A stretch of DNA of 64,000 bases, taken from Faecalibacterium sp. I3-3-33 (GTDB lineage: Bacteria > Bacillota > Clostridia > Oscillospirales > Ruminococcaceae). Each line of letters begins with the position of its first letter. Position 1 is the stretch's first letter. The position numbers were made by a program, and so were the translations under genes. Location: NCBI RefSeq assembly GCF_023347295.1, contig NZ_CP094469.1:186001-250000 (forward strand), written 5' to 3'. Positions 32,440 through 41,519 of the stretch are shown piece by piece. The notes under the pieces were generated by a model. It was not told where the DNA came from. It did no database searches and saw nothing but the letters and a program-made list of their open reading frames with translations.

Positions 32440-33630
32440 ATGCAGCGCACTGAAAAATATTTTGAGCAGGACGCCTTCCGCACCGAATGCGAAAGCGTCA
32501 TCCTTGCTGCAGAGCCGGACGAAAAGACCGGCGGCGGGCGCATTGCGCTGGACGGCACGGTGTTCTACCCGGAGGGCGGCGGTCAGCCCGCCGACCGGGG
32601 CACGCTGACCCTGCCGGACGGCACGGTGCTGCAGGTGCAGGACGTCCACGAGCAGGCGGGCGTCATCTGGCATACGGTGGATGCCCTGCCCGCTGCCGCA
32701 GCGCCCGGCGCAGCTGTTGCCGGCTGCATCGACTGGGACTGGCGGTTCGATAAGATGCAGCAGCACACCGGCGAGCATATCCTCTCCGGCATCCTGCACC
32801 AGATGTTCGGGGCGGAGAATGTGGGCTTCCATGTGGGCACCGAGGCCGTGCGCATGGACACCAGTGTGCCCATCAGCCCCGAGGGGCTGCGGCAGGCCGA
32901 GCTTGCCGCCAACCGCATCGTGTGGCAGGATGTGCCGGTGCTCATCAGCTACCCCACCCGGGAGGAGCTTGCCGCCCTTGTCTACCGCTCCAAAAAGGAG
33001 ATCGAGGGGCAGGTGCGCATCGTGACCATCCCGGGTGCGGACGTCTGCGCCTGCTGCGGCACTCACACCCGCACCACCGGTCAGGTGGGGCAGATCAAGA
33101 TCCTTGCCAGCGAGAACTACAAGGGCGGTGTGCGGCTGAGCGTGGTGTGCGGGGCCCGTGCGCTGGCGGCGGCACAGGCCATGCGCGCCCGGCAGGCGGA
33201 CATCGGCGCGCTGCTCTCTGCCAAGGCCGACCAGACCGCTGTGGCGGTGCACCGGGTATACGACGAGTATACCACGCTCAAGTTTACACATTTCGGACTG
33301 TGCAGCCAGCTGTTTGACGCCCTTGCGCAGCTGACCGCGCCCGATGCGGACGCCATCCGCACCCTGCCGGGGCTGGACCCGGACGGGCTGCACCGGCTGG
33401 CTGTCCGTCTGACCGAAGCCACCACCGGCCTGTGCGCCGCCCTGACCCCCACCGAAAAGGGCACCGGCTACTGCCTTGCCCGGCGGGACGGCGATGTGCG
33501 CGCCCTGACCAAAGCACTGAACGCCGCCCTGAACGGACGCGGCGGCGGCAAGCCCGGCATCTGTCAGGGCAGCTGCGCCGCCACCCCGGAGCAGGTGGAG
33601 AGATTTTTGAAGGAGAACAACAAACTATGA
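32440..33630 (+). CDS. Alanyl-tRNA editing protein (AlaX-L type, with DHHA1 domain)
   Basis: 396 aa. It resembles the editing and C-terminal parts of alanyl-tRNA synthetase: an N-terminal OB-like segment (VFYPEGGGQPADRG), the zinc site HTGEH (109-113) with C205-CGTH209, and a DHHA1-type C-terminal region (about 240-396). Such free-standing proteins deacylate Ser- or Gly-tRNA-Ala in trans. ATG 32440 follows AGGAGGT. The stop overlaps the trmB ATG (ATGA), implying coupled translation in a tRNA-maintenance operon. Confidence 0.92.
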   Translation: MQRTEKYFEQDAFRTECESVILAAEPDEKTGGGRIALDGTVFYPEGGGQPADRGTLTLPDGTVLQVQDVHEQAGVIWHTVDALPAAAAPGAAVAGCIDWDWRFDKMQQHTGEHILSGILHQMFGAENVGFHVGTEAVRMDTSVPISPEGLRQAELAANRIVWQDVPVLISYPTREELAALVYRSKKEIEGQVRIVTIPGADVCACCGTHTRTTGQVGQIKILASENYKGGVRLSVVCGARALAAAQAMRARQADIGALLSAKADQTAVAVHRVYDEYTTLKFTHFGLCSQLFDALAQLTAPDADAIRTLPGLDPDGLHRLAVRLTEATTGLCAALTPTEKGTGYCLARRDGDVRALTKALNAALNGRGGGKPGICQGSCAATPEQVERFLKENNKL

Positions 33631-34394
33631 GAATGCGTTTCAAACCCTATGCCCACGACGAACTGATGGCCGCGGATTTCCATGTGCACGAGCCCCTGAT
33701 CTGGGGCGGCAAGTGGCACGGCCAGTATGCCCGCCCGGAGCAGCCCTTTATTCTGGAGCTGGGCTGCGGCAAGGGCGGCTTCATCTCCCAGCTGGCCTGC
33801 GCCCACCCGGAAAATAACTATCTGGGCATCGACATCACCGATAAGGTGCTCATCCTTGCCAAGCGCAAGATCGAAGCCGCCTATCAGGCAGCGGGGCGCC
33901 CCATCGACAACGTAAAGATCATGAGCACCGATATCGAGCGCATCAAGGGCGTCATCACCCCGGAGGACGAGGTCAGCCGCATCTACATCAACTTCTGCAA
34001 CCCGTGGAGCAAGAACGACTCCTCTCACAAGCACCGCCTTACCTACCCGCGCCAGCTCATCGCCTACCGGGAGTTTTTGAAGGACGGCGGCGAGATCTAC
34101 TTCAAGACCGACGACGATGATCTGTTCCGGGACAGCGTGGAGTACTTCCCCGCTTCCGGCTACGACATCGAGTGGATCACCTACGATTTGCACGAGAACG
34201 AGCCGGAGTGGAACATCCGCACCGAGCACGAAGGCATGTTCACCGAGATGGGCATCAAGATCAAGGCGCTCATTGCCCGCAAGAAGCCCGGTGCCGACAG
34301 CGTGACTTGGGTAGACCCCAAGGTGCTCAAGCGGATGGCACGGGAAGCTGCCGCCGCCGAAGCCGCCGCACAGGAAGGCGAAGGAAATGTCTGA
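33627..34394 (+). CDS. trmB: tRNA (guanine-N7-)-methyltransferase
   Basis: 255 aa. SAM-binding motif I FILELGCGKGGFISQLA, motif YLGIDITDKVL and the TrmB signature INFCNPWSKNDSSHKHRL are all present. It methylates G46 in the variable loop of tRNAs. The C-terminal ~30 residues are an Ala/Glu-rich tail. It starts within the stop of alaX and overlaps the next small gene by 8 nt, so the three are translationally coupled. AAGGAG lies upstream. Confidence 0.95.
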   Translation: MRMRFKPYAHDELMAADFHVHEPLIWGGKWHGQYARPEQPFILELGCGKGGFISQLACAHPENNYLGIDITDKVLILAKRKIEAAYQAAGRPIDNVKIMSTDIERIKGVITPEDEVSRIYINFCNPWSKNDSSHKHRLTYPRQLIAYREFLKDGGEIYFKTDDDDLFRDSVEYFPASGYDIEWITYDLHENEPEWNIRTEHEGMFTEMGIKIKALIARKKPGADSVTWVDPKVLKRMAREAAAAEAAAQEGEGNV

Positions 34395-34566
34395 CCCCTG
34401 TGAGCTGTGCCTGAATAATGTTCAGGACGAATACGGCAGCTATTACTGTGCGCAGGGCGCTGCGCTGGACGAGGACGAGATGGCACGCTATCTTGCCCGC
34501 AATACCGCTGCCTGTCCCTTTTTTGAGCCGGGGGACGAATATAAGATCGTATCCAAACAGAACTGA
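34387..34566 (+). CDS. DUF6472-like cysteine mini-protein
   Basis: 59 aa. Four cysteines (5, 8, 21, 43) in a CxxC plus two spaced Cys arrangement suggest a small zinc-binding fold. The sequence pattern CELCLNNVQDEYGSYYC followed by ARNTAACPFFEPGDEYKIV fits the short clostridial DUF6472 family, as far as I recognise it. Function unknown. It overlaps the trmB end by 8 nt with AAGGAA just upstream of ATG, and the next gene starts 15 nt after it, so it belongs to the alaX-trmB operon. Confidence 0.8.
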   Translation: MSDPCELCLNNVQDEYGSYYCAQGAALDEDEMARYLARNTAACPFFEPGDEYKIVSKQN

Positions 34567-34581
34567 AGAACGGAGGTGCCT

Positions 34582-35667
34582 ATGGTAAGCTTTCTTACCG
34601 ATACCGTGGTATGCGGCTTTTCGCTGTACCATATTCTGGCCTATTTCCTGATCTATTCCTGCATAGGCTGGTGTCTGGAGGTCATCTATGCCGCCGCCAC
34701 CACCGGTCAGCTGGTGAACCGGGGCTTCCTCAACGGCCCGGTCTGCCCCATCTACGGCTTTGGCATGGTCATTGTGCTGTTTGCCCTTACGCCCTTGCAG
34801 CACAGCATCCTGCTGCTGTATCTCGGCGGCGTCATCCTGCCCAGTGCGCTGGAACTGGCGGGCGGCTGGGCGCTGTATAAGATCTACCACACCCGCTGGT
34901 GGGATTACAGCGATTTTCCCTTTAATATCGGGGGCTATATCTGTCTGGAATTCTGCCTGCTGTGGGGCGTGGGTACGCTGGTGGTCATGCGCATCGTGCA
35001 CCCGGTGGTGGCAGACCTTGTAAAGCTCATTCCGCCCTTTGTGGGGGTCATCCTCATGTGCTTTCTGTACGCCGTGTACGCAGTAGACGTGGTGGCTACC
35101 GCCATTGCTGCCTCTGCGCTGGCCGATACGCTGGACACCATGGAGCAGCTGGGCGACAGTATCCACGCCGTCAGCGACGCCATGACCCAGCTGCTGGGCA
35201 CCACCACCCTGAATGCCGACCAGAAGCTGGACGAGGGACGGCTGCAATTCAAGCTTGCCGCCGCCGAGGCGCGGGATGCCGCCGGAAAGCGCCCCTCTGC
35301 CCGTGAGACGCTGGCTGCCATCCGCGCCAAGGCCGCCGAAGCCAGCGAAGCTGCCCGCCGCGCCAGCGAGGACGCCCGCCTGAACGCTGCCGAAGCTGCC
35401 AACGCCGCCCGCCTTGCTGCCAAGGGCACTGCCGAGCGCGCCGCCGAGCTGCTGCAATTGGAACAGCTGGCCGCAGAGCTGCAGCAGCGCAGCGAGGAAA
35501 TGCAGACGCAGCTGCTGCGCCTGCCCCGCATCGTTGGCCCGCGCCGTATGCTGCGTGCCTACCCCAAGCTCCGGCACGGCAAAAAGCTGCGCAGCCTGCC
35601 CACATTGCGGGAGATGCTGCACCGCGCCGAACAGGAAAACAAGGACGACAACAAGAAACCCCAATGA
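34582..35667 (+). CDS. CmpB-type putative ABC transporter permease with a long alanine-rich tail
   Basis: 361 aa. The N-terminal half (about 1-185) has the PF06541-type membrane domain: YSCIGWCLEVIYA, VNRGFLNGPVCPIYGFG and five to six helices. The C-terminal half is a long soluble helix, very rich in Ala/Glu/Arg (repeats such as RAKAAEASEAARRASEDAR), probably a coiled coil, then a basic end. Known members are annotated as permeases but their function is not established. ATG 34582 follows CGGAGG at 5 nt; an in-frame GTG 6 bp earlier overlaps the ribosome site. Confidence 0.82.
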   Translation: MVSFLTDTVVCGFSLYHILAYFLIYSCIGWCLEVIYAAATTGQLVNRGFLNGPVCPIYGFGMVIVLFALTPLQHSILLLYLGGVILPSALELAGGWALYKIYHTRWWDYSDFPFNIGGYICLEFCLLWGVGTLVVMRIVHPVVADLVKLIPPFVGVILMCFLYAVYAVDVVATAIAASALADTLDTMEQLGDSIHAVSDAMTQLLGTTTLNADQKLDEGRLQFKLAAAEARDAAGKRPSARETLAAIRAKAAEASEAARRASEDARLNAAEAANAARLAAKGTAERAAELLQLEQLAAELQQRSEEMQTQLLRLPRIVGPRRMLRAYPKLRHGKKLRSLPTLREMLHRAEQENKDDNKKPQ

Positions 35668-35672
35668 CCCCG

Positions 35673-35708
35673 AATGCCGCACCGGCGCTGCCGTGTGTGG
35701 CATTTTTG
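35673..35708 (+). terminator. Terminator of the alaX-trmB operon
   Basis: Stem AATGCCGCAC (35673-35682) with GTGTGGCATT (35695-35704), then TTTG. Confidence 0.75.
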
Positions 35709-35753
35709 TTGCGCTCTGCTCGAATAATGTTGTTAGAAAGTGTGAAAAAACTA

Positions 35754-35782
35754 TTTCAAAACCGCTTAAACCGTGTTATACT
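35754..35782 (+). promoter_or_regulatory. Promoter of the GGDEF-EAL-GGDEF gene
   Basis: TTTCAA (35754-35759), 17-bp spacer, TATACT (35777-35782) with TGn-extended -10. Confidence 0.7.
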
Positions 35783-35854
35783 GATTATAAAGTATACAAA
35801 CCGACCGCAATCGGCTTATCCGCATTGAATCTATCCAAATTGTGAGGAATCGTC

Positions 35855-38521
35855 ATGTCAGAGGAACGAAAGACCAAAACAGATGCCGCCGCACCGGCAC
35901 CTGCTGCGTTGGAGCGGATCGACCGCAAGGACGCATTTTTACAGGCCCTGCATACATTCCTGACCGCGCATCAGGGAACGGAATGGGCTGTCGCCGCTGT
36001 GGATATCCAGCACTTCAAGCTTTATAACGAGCTTTACGGCACCGAAAAAGGCGATGCTCTGCTGGAAACTGTGGCAAACTGTCTGCTGGGTTACAGCAAG
36101 CAGACCGGCTATCCTGTGGGCTATTTTGGAAATGATGACTTTTTCCTGTGCCTGCCGGACGAAAAAGCCGAGCAGACCGCCGTGCTTGCTACATTGCAGG
36201 CCTGCATGGCTGCCGGCAGACAGGATGTCACCTTTTTTGTGGTAATGGGCGTGTGCCCCGTGCAGGCAAACCCCGGCGCGGATGCCGCCACCCTGTGCAA
36301 CTACGCGCAGATCGCCGGTGTAACGACCGACAGCGGCTATCTGCACCGCTTTGAGCCCACCATGCTCAACGAACTGAAAGAACAGCAGCAGCTGTTGGGC
36401 GAGTTGGAGCGCGCACTGGACAACCACGAATTCTGCTTCTTCCTGCAGCCCAAGTGCAACAGCATCACCCGCGCCATCGTGGGCATGGAAGCGCTGGTGC
36501 GCTGGAATCACCCCACCCGGGGCTGCGTCCCTCCCGCCGAGTTCATGCCGCTGCTGGAGCGCACCGGCCTTGTGACAAGGCTGGACCAGTACATCTGGGA
36601 ATCCGTCTGCCAGACTTTGCAGAAGTGGCAGGAGAGCGGCAGCAACCTTGTGCCGGTATCGGTGAACGTTTCGGTGCAGGATATCCTGAATCTGGATGTG
36701 CCGCAGATCTTTGCAGATCTGGTGGAAAAATATAAGCTGGAGCCTAAGCTCCTTCTGGCTGAGATCACCGAGACCATGGTGGCCGAGGACACCCAGATGG
36801 TGGAAAGCGCCATTCAGGGGCTGCACCGCAAGGGCTTTGCGGTGATGATGGACGACTTCGGCAGCGGGTATTCCTCGCTGAATATGCTCAAGGATACCAA
36901 CGTCGATGCCATCAAGCTGGACATGAAGCTCATCGACATGAACCAGGAGAACCGCAGCAAGGGCGTGCAGATCGTGGAGTCGGTGGTGGATATGGCACAC
37001 CGGCTGAATCTGCCCATCATCGCCGAGGGCGTGGAGACCCCGGAACAGGTGTCCATGCTGCAAGCCGCAGACTGCCTGTACTCGCAGGGCTACTACTTCT
37101 TCAAGCCCATGCCGGTGGAAAACGCCGAAAAACTGCTGGCGCAGCCCACCAATCAGGATTACTGGGATCTGCGCCGCGACCTGATGCGCCGCGACCGCCG
37201 GGTGGAGAACCCGGGCACCGAAAAGACTGCGCTGGCGCTGCAGGCCTACCAGATCTTTACCGACAACGTGCTGGAGATCTCGCTGCTGAACCTTGCCACC
37301 GGTGCGTACCGGGTGATCAAGCGGGATGCCCGCCTGCTGGGTGCAGATCTGGAAAAAGAAGAGGATTTTGTCAACTACTGCGACCGCTTGGTGAACGAGA
37401 AGATCGTGCACGAGGAGGACGCAGACCTGTTTTTGGAGCAGACCGATCTGGAGGCCTTGCGCTCTGTGCTGTACCACGCCACTGCGCCGGAGTTCTACCG
37501 CTACCGCGAGAACGTGTCCGGCCAGTATATCTGGGTCACCACAGAGGTGCTGCCCTGCCGTGGCTGCTGCGCCCAGAACCCGTGGGCGACCGTGCTGGTG
37601 CGCAACGACGCACAGGCCGACCAGCTCAGCGAGGAGCTGGACTTCTCTTACAGCCACGACACCCTGACCGGCCTTGCCAACCGCAGCCGGTACGAGGCCG
37701 ACCTGCGGGAGCTGCCCCACAGCGGGTACGAGTCCGTGGTGTGCACCTACATTGATGTGGTAGGGATGCACGAGGTGAACGAGCATCTGGGCCACCGCAG
37801 CGGTGACACCCTGCTGTGCTGCTTGGCAAATGCCGCCCGCAAGTTCTTTGCCACCAGCCGGGTGTACCGCATTGGCAGTGATGAATTTGTCATCCTGACC
37901 CCCAACGAGCCGCCTTACAGCGTGTGGAGCACTGCAGACCGGATGCGCGCCTTCCTGAAGGAAAAGGACTACGCTATTTCCGTAGGCATCCAGCAGACCA
38001 CCGACCTGCGCCATGTGGACGAAGCCGTGGCCAAGGCCGAGGCTGCCATGCGGCAGGACCGGCAGACCTACTACGAGCACAACGGCCGCGCCCGCCAGCT
38101 GGAAGGCCTGAACGAAAAGATGGAGCGCACCCTGCAGGAAAAGCGGGACGCGGAGCACTTTTTGAAGGTGCTTGCCCCCAAATACAAGACCGTAATCGTG
38201 GTGGACTTGCAGCAGGATACCGTGCGCCCTATCATTGTGCCGGATTACTTCCAGTCTATTCTGGATACCTGCGGCGGCTCTTTCCGGGCTGCGCTGACCA
38301 ACTACCGCGACACGCTGGTAGCGCCGGAGAACCGGGACGGCTTTGCGGATCTGCTGGATTTCGGCCTTGTGCGCAGCACCGTGTTCAGCAACAACCTGCT
38401 GGAGCACCGCTACCGCAAGACGGATGGCCGCAGCTTCTGCATCCGTGTGACCCCCTACTCCCGCAGCGGCTCCCACATCAACGAGGTGCTGTGGATCTTC
38501 GCGGATGAAGAGGTAGAGTAA
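35855..38521 (+). CDS. Cyclic-di-GMP turnover protein, GGDEF-EAL-GGDEF
   Basis: 888 aa, no membrane segment. Order: a degenerate GGDEF domain (about 25-165, active loop GNDDF at 92-96), an EAL phosphodiesterase domain with intact EAL (212-214), ITET, DDFGSGYSS (from 333) and EGVET (391-395), a spacer of about 200 residues that looks PAS-like, then a second GGDEF domain (DTLTGLANRSRYE, loop GSDEF at 674-678) and a C-terminal extension. The EAL part should hydrolyse c-di-GMP. The second GGDEF keeps Asp-Glu-Phe but has Ser at the second Gly, so activity is uncertain. It is transcribed alone. Confidence 0.9.
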   Translation: MSEERKTKTDAAAPAPAALERIDRKDAFLQALHTFLTAHQGTEWAVAAVDIQHFKLYNELYGTEKGDALLETVANCLLGYSKQTGYPVGYFGNDDFFLCLPDEKAEQTAVLATLQACMAAGRQDVTFFVVMGVCPVQANPGADAATLCNYAQIAGVTTDSGYLHRFEPTMLNELKEQQQLLGELERALDNHEFCFFLQPKCNSITRAIVGMEALVRWNHPTRGCVPPAEFMPLLERTGLVTRLDQYIWESVCQTLQKWQESGSNLVPVSVNVSVQDILNLDVPQIFADLVEKYKLEPKLLLAEITETMVAEDTQMVESAIQGLHRKGFAVMMDDFGSGYSSLNMLKDTNVDAIKLDMKLIDMNQENRSKGVQIVESVVDMAHRLNLPIIAEGVETPEQVSMLQAADCLYSQGYYFFKPMPVENAEKLLAQPTNQDYWDLRRDLMRRDRRVENPGTEKTALALQAYQIFTDNVLEISLLNLATGAYRVIKRDARLLGADLEKEEDFVNYCDRLVNEKIVHEEDADLFLEQTDLEALRSVLYHATAPEFYRYRENVSGQYIWVTTEVLPCRGCCAQNPWATVLVRNDAQADQLSEELDFSYSHDTLTGLANRSRYEADLRELPHSGYESVVCTYIDVVGMHEVNEHLGHRSGDTLLCCLANAARKFFATSRVYRIGSDEFVILTPNEPPYSVWSTADRMRAFLKEKDYAISVGIQQTTDLRHVDEAVAKAEAAMRQDRQTYYEHNGRARQLEGLNEKMERTLQEKRDAEHFLKVLAPKYKTVIVVDLQQDTVRPIIVPDYFQSILDTCGGSFRAALTNYRDTLVAPENRDGFADLLDFGLVRSTVFSNNLLEHRYRKTDGRSFCIRVTPYSRSGSHINEVLWIFADEEVE

Positions 38522-38540
38522 AATATTTTTATAAACTATA

Positions 38541-38576
38541 AAAGCAGCCAGACCGCCCGGTCTGGCTGCTTTTTCG
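38541..38576 (+). terminator. Terminator of the GGDEF-EAL-GGDEF gene
   Basis: Perfect 12-bp stem (38543-38554 with 38559-38570) followed by TTTTTCG. Confidence 0.9.
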
Positions 38577-38589
38577 TTTTCAGGAATAA

Positions 38590-38726
38590 ATGCCGTTTCC
38601 CTCCACGACCCCTCCCGTGAAAAAAGCAGCTCCGAAACGCCCGCAGGCGTTTCGGAGCTGCAAATAAAAATATCTTTTCCGCTGATGATGCGCAGAGCAA
38701 CGCGGAGCGCATTTAAGATCGTCCCG
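38590..38726 (-). repeat. Type I cassette after the asparaginase gene
   Basis: Minus-strand sense copy beginning about 13 nt after the stop: head GGGACGATCTTAAATGCGCT, CAGCGGAAAAGATATTTTTA, 16-bp perfect hairpin (38626-38641 with 38646-38661, loop TGCG), then TTTTTTCACGGGAGGGG and GTCGTGGAGGGAAACGGCA. This is the cleanest reference copy. Confidence 0.9.
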
Positions 38727-38738
38727 CGTCCGCGCGGC

Positions 38739-39746
38739 TCAGTGGTAGAAGGTGTCAAAGTTCACCTGACGATAGAACCGCTGCTGCAGCTGGTCAAAGC
38801 TTTCGCAGTTCTGCGCCAGCAGCCACATACTTTTGGTCACTACGGCCTCGATGGTCATATCGTGGGCTTCCAAGAAGCGGAAGCGGTTGCGCACCCGCTT
38901 GCCCACCTCGTACACGCCCACATCGCTGCCCTCGTAGGTGACCTGCGTGGTCATGATAAGTACCTTGTGGGTAGTCTCGTAGTCGCCCAGCCCGGCGGCA
39001 AAGGCGTCCATCAGCTGCTGCGGGATGCCGCCCACGCCGAAGCTTTCCACGATGACGCAGTCGTACAGGCGGAAGATCTCCGGGATGAGCGCCGGGGACA
39101 TGCCCGGGGTCAGCTTGAGCAGGAACACCCGGCTGTCCAGTGTGCGGCTGAACTCCACCGGGCCGGTGGGCCACGGCGAGGGGATGTACCGCACCAGCCG
39201 GTCACCCTGCACCAGCGCCAGCTCCGGGAAGTTGACCGAGGCAAAGGCGTCGTAGCTGATGGTCTTGTTCTTTTTGGCGCGGGTGCCCGCGATGACGTGC
39301 CCGCCAAACACTACCATCACGCCCCGGCTGCCCGGGTCGATGGCGCAGACCACGCTGTCCCGCAAGTTTTTCTTGGCATCCGTGATCTCGTTGGAGATGG
39401 GCTGCTGCGCGCCGGTAAGGATGATGGGCTTATCCGCGTTCTGGATGAGATAAGAGAGCGCCGCCGCAGAGTAGGCCAGCGTATCCGTGCCGTGGCAGAT
39501 GATAAAGCCATCGTACAAGGCGTAGTTTTCCTGAATGGCGCGTGCCATCATCAGCCAGTGCTCCTGCCCGAGGTCGGTACTGTCGATGCTGCACAGCGCC
39601 AGCGTTTCCGGGCAGCACAGCTCCTTCAGCTCCGGCAGATGGGCAAGCAGTTCCTCGCTGCTAAGCACGGGCTTCAGCCCCTGCTGGGTGCGCACGCTGG
39701 CAATGGTGCCGCCGGTGGTGATAAAAAGCAGACGTTGTTTGGACAT
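38739..39746 (-). CDS. L-asparaginase, type I-like
   Basis: 335 aa. It hydrolyses asparagine to aspartate and ammonia. Both catalytic triads are visible: FITTGGTIAS with catalytic Thr14, and ICHGTDTLAYSAAAL; the lysine site is in DAKKNLRDSVV. There is no signal peptide, so it is the cytoplasmic type. ATG 39746 is used, with CAGGGGGC upstream; an in-frame ATG at 39797 lacks a ribosome site. A terminator cassette follows. Confidence 0.92.
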   Translation of the reverse strand: MSKQRLLFITTGGTIASVRTQQGLKPVLSSEELLAHLPELKELCCPETLALCSIDSTDLGQEHWLMMARAIQENYALYDGFIICHGTDTLAYSAAALSYLIQNADKPIILTGAQQPISNEITDAKKNLRDSVVCAIDPGSRGVMVVFGGHVIAGTRAKKNKTISYDAFASVNFPELALVQGDRLVRYIPSPWPTGPVEFSRTLDSRVFLLKLTPGMSPALIPEIFRLYDCVIVESFGVGGIPQQLMDAFAAGLGDYETTHKVLIMTTQVTYEGSDVGVYEVGKRVRNRFRFLEAHDMTIEAVVTKSMWLLAQNCESFDQLQQRFYRQVNFDTFYH

Positions 39747-39913
39747 AAAGCAAAAGCCCCCTGTGGCAGTAATTTCAACGTGAGACCAGTATAACATACT
39801 CCCCGGGGCTTGAACAGTGCCCGCCGCCCAAAAAGTTTTTGCGACCCGGTCACAGAAATCTGTGCGGATTTGGTGTATAATAAGGGCAATGAACCATGCA
39901 AAGGAGCAACACC

Positions 39914-40771
39914 ATGTCCAACATCGTTATCGTAGGTTCCGGCCCGGCGGGGGTGTCCGCTGCCCTGTACGCCGTGCGCGCCGGGGTGCAGACCACCGTG
40001 CTGACCAAGGGCTCCGGGGCGCTGGCGCGCGCCGAAAAGATCGAAAACTATTACGGCTTTGCCCAGCCGGTCTCCGGGCCGGAGCTGGAACGCCGCAGCA
40101 TCGAGAATGCCCGGCGGCTGGGGGTGCAGTTTGTGCAGACCGAGGCCGTGGGGCTGACATGGACCGACCGTTTGACCGTGGAAACGCTGGCAGGCGCGTA
40201 CCCGGCAGACGCGGTGATTCTTGCCACCGGTGCTTCCCGCGCTGTGCCCCGCATCCCGGGGCTGACCGGGCTGGAAGGCCACGGCGTAAGCTGGTGCGCA
40301 GCCTGCGACGCCTTTTTCTACCGTGAAAAGGATGTGGCGGTGCTGGGCAGCGGCGAGTACGCCCTGCATGAGGTGCAGGCGCTTTTGCCGGTGGTGAAAA
40401 GCGTCACCCTGCTGACGAACGGCGCAGCCCTGACCGCAGACTTCCCGCCCGAGGTAGCCGTCTGCACCCAAAAGGTGGAAGCCATTCTGGGCGAGCAGAC
40501 CGTCACCGGCGTGCAGCTGGCAGACGGCACGGTGCGGGAGGTATCCGGCGTATTTGTGGCGCTGGGCGTGGCAGGCAGTACCGCACTTGCCCGAAAGCTG
40601 GGCGCTGCCGTAGAGGGCAGCCGCATCGTGGTGGACGACAAAATGCAGACCACCGTGCCCGGCCTGTACGCCGCCGGAGACTGCACCGGCGGGCTGTTGC
40701 AGGTGGCAAAGGCTGTCTATGAGGGCGCACTGGCGGGCACGGAAGCCGCCAAGGCGCTGCGAAAGGGGTGA
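39914..40771 (+). CDS. Thioredoxin-reductase-like FAD/NAD(P)H oxidoreductase
   Basis: 285 aa. The FAD-binding GSGPAGVSAALYA is at the N-terminus, the redox pair CAAC at 128-131 (SWCAACDAFFY), and the C-terminal FAD motif GLYAAGDCTGG. It resembles thioredoxin reductase but is slightly short, and the NAD(P)H segment reads VLGSGEYALHE rather than GGGNSA, so the partner may not be standard thioredoxin. A Crp/Fnr regulator starts 5 nt after its stop, so they form an operon that may link redox state to gene control. AAAGGAG precedes ATG 39914. Confidence 0.88.
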   Translation: MSNIVIVGSGPAGVSAALYAVRAGVQTTVLTKGSGALARAEKIENYYGFAQPVSGPELERRSIENARRLGVQFVQTEAVGLTWTDRLTVETLAGAYPADAVILATGASRAVPRIPGLTGLEGHGVSWCAACDAFFYREKDVAVLGSGEYALHEVQALLPVVKSVTLLTNGAALTADFPPEVAVCTQKVEAILGEQTVTGVQLADGTVREVSGVFVALGVAGSTALARKLGAAVEGSRIVVDDKMQTTVPGLYAAGDCTGGLLQVAKAVYEGALAGTEAAKALRKG

Positions 40772-40776
40772 GTGGC

Positions 40777-41463
40777 ATGGCTGAAGCATCTCCGCACGCC
40801 CAGTGTCTGGCCTGTGCGTTTCCGTTTTGGGAGCATCTGACCCCGGAAGAGCAGGAGCGGCTGTGCCGCTTTACCCGCCCGGTGCACTACGCCAAGGGCA
40901 CCCGGGTGCACAGCCCGCTGGAAAGCTGCGTGGGCATCCTTTTGCTGCGCAGCGGGCAGCTGCGCAGTTACCTGCTGAGCGAGGACGGCAGGGACGTGAC
41001 GCTGTACCGCCTGTTCGGCGGGGAGGTGTGCATCCTGTCCGCCTCCTGCGTGATGGACGCGGTGAACATCGACCTCTACATCGACGCGGAGGAGGACACC
41101 GAAGCGCTGTGCATCAGTGCGGGCATCTTCCGGCAGCTGATGCAGGAAAACGTCTATGTGCGCTGCTACGCCTACCAGATGACGGCAGAGCGCTTTTCCG
41201 ATACCATGTGGACGATGCAGCAGATTCTGTTCATGAGCGCCGACCGGCGGCTGGCGATCTTTCTGACCGACGAGCTTGCCAAGACCGGCGGCGCGGACCT
41301 CCGCATGACCCACGACCAGATGGCAAAGTACATGGGCTCTGCCCGCGAGGTAGTGAGCCGGATGCTCAAATACTTCGCGCAGGAGGGCTGGGTGCGGCTG
41401 TACCGCGGCGGTGTGCAGGTGCTGGACAAGCAAAAGCTGCAAGCGCTGGCAAGGGGAGAATAA
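40777..41463 (+). CDS. Crp/Fnr-family transcription regulator
   Basis: 228 aa. The N-terminal cyclic-nucleotide-like beta barrel (GILLLRSGQLRSYLLSEDGRDVTLYRLFGG) is followed by the dimerisation helix and a winged helix-turn-helix (MTHDQMAKYMGSAREVVSRMLKYF). N-terminal cysteines (CLACAFPFW) could bind an iron-sulphur cluster as in Fnr, but the spacing C-x2-C with no third nearby Cys is not the E. coli pattern. It is co-transcribed with the thioredoxin-reductase-like gene. A redox-sensing role is inference from this pairing. Confidence 0.88.
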   Translation: MAEASPHAQCLACAFPFWEHLTPEEQERLCRFTRPVHYAKGTRVHSPLESCVGILLLRSGQLRSYLLSEDGRDVTLYRLFGGEVCILSASCVMDAVNIDLYIDAEEDTEALCISAGIFRQLMQENVYVRCYAYQMTAERFSDTMWTMQQILFMSADRRLAIFLTDELAKTGGADLRMTHDQMAKYMGSAREVVSRMLKYFAQEGWVRLYRGGVQVLDKQKLQALARGE

Positions 41464-41474
41464 GAGTAAAAAAT

Positions 41475-41510
41475 AACACCGGAGCGTCCGAAGATGCTCC
41501 GGTGTTGTTC
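41475..41510. terminator. Bidirectional terminator between the Crp/Fnr and aldo-keto reductase genes
   Basis: Perfect 11-bp stem AACACCGGAGC (41475-41485) with 41496-41506. The minus strand continues ATTTTTTAC, the plus strand GTTCAGTTT. It serves mainly the minus-strand gene. Confidence 0.8.
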
Positions 41511-41519
41511 AGTTTATCT

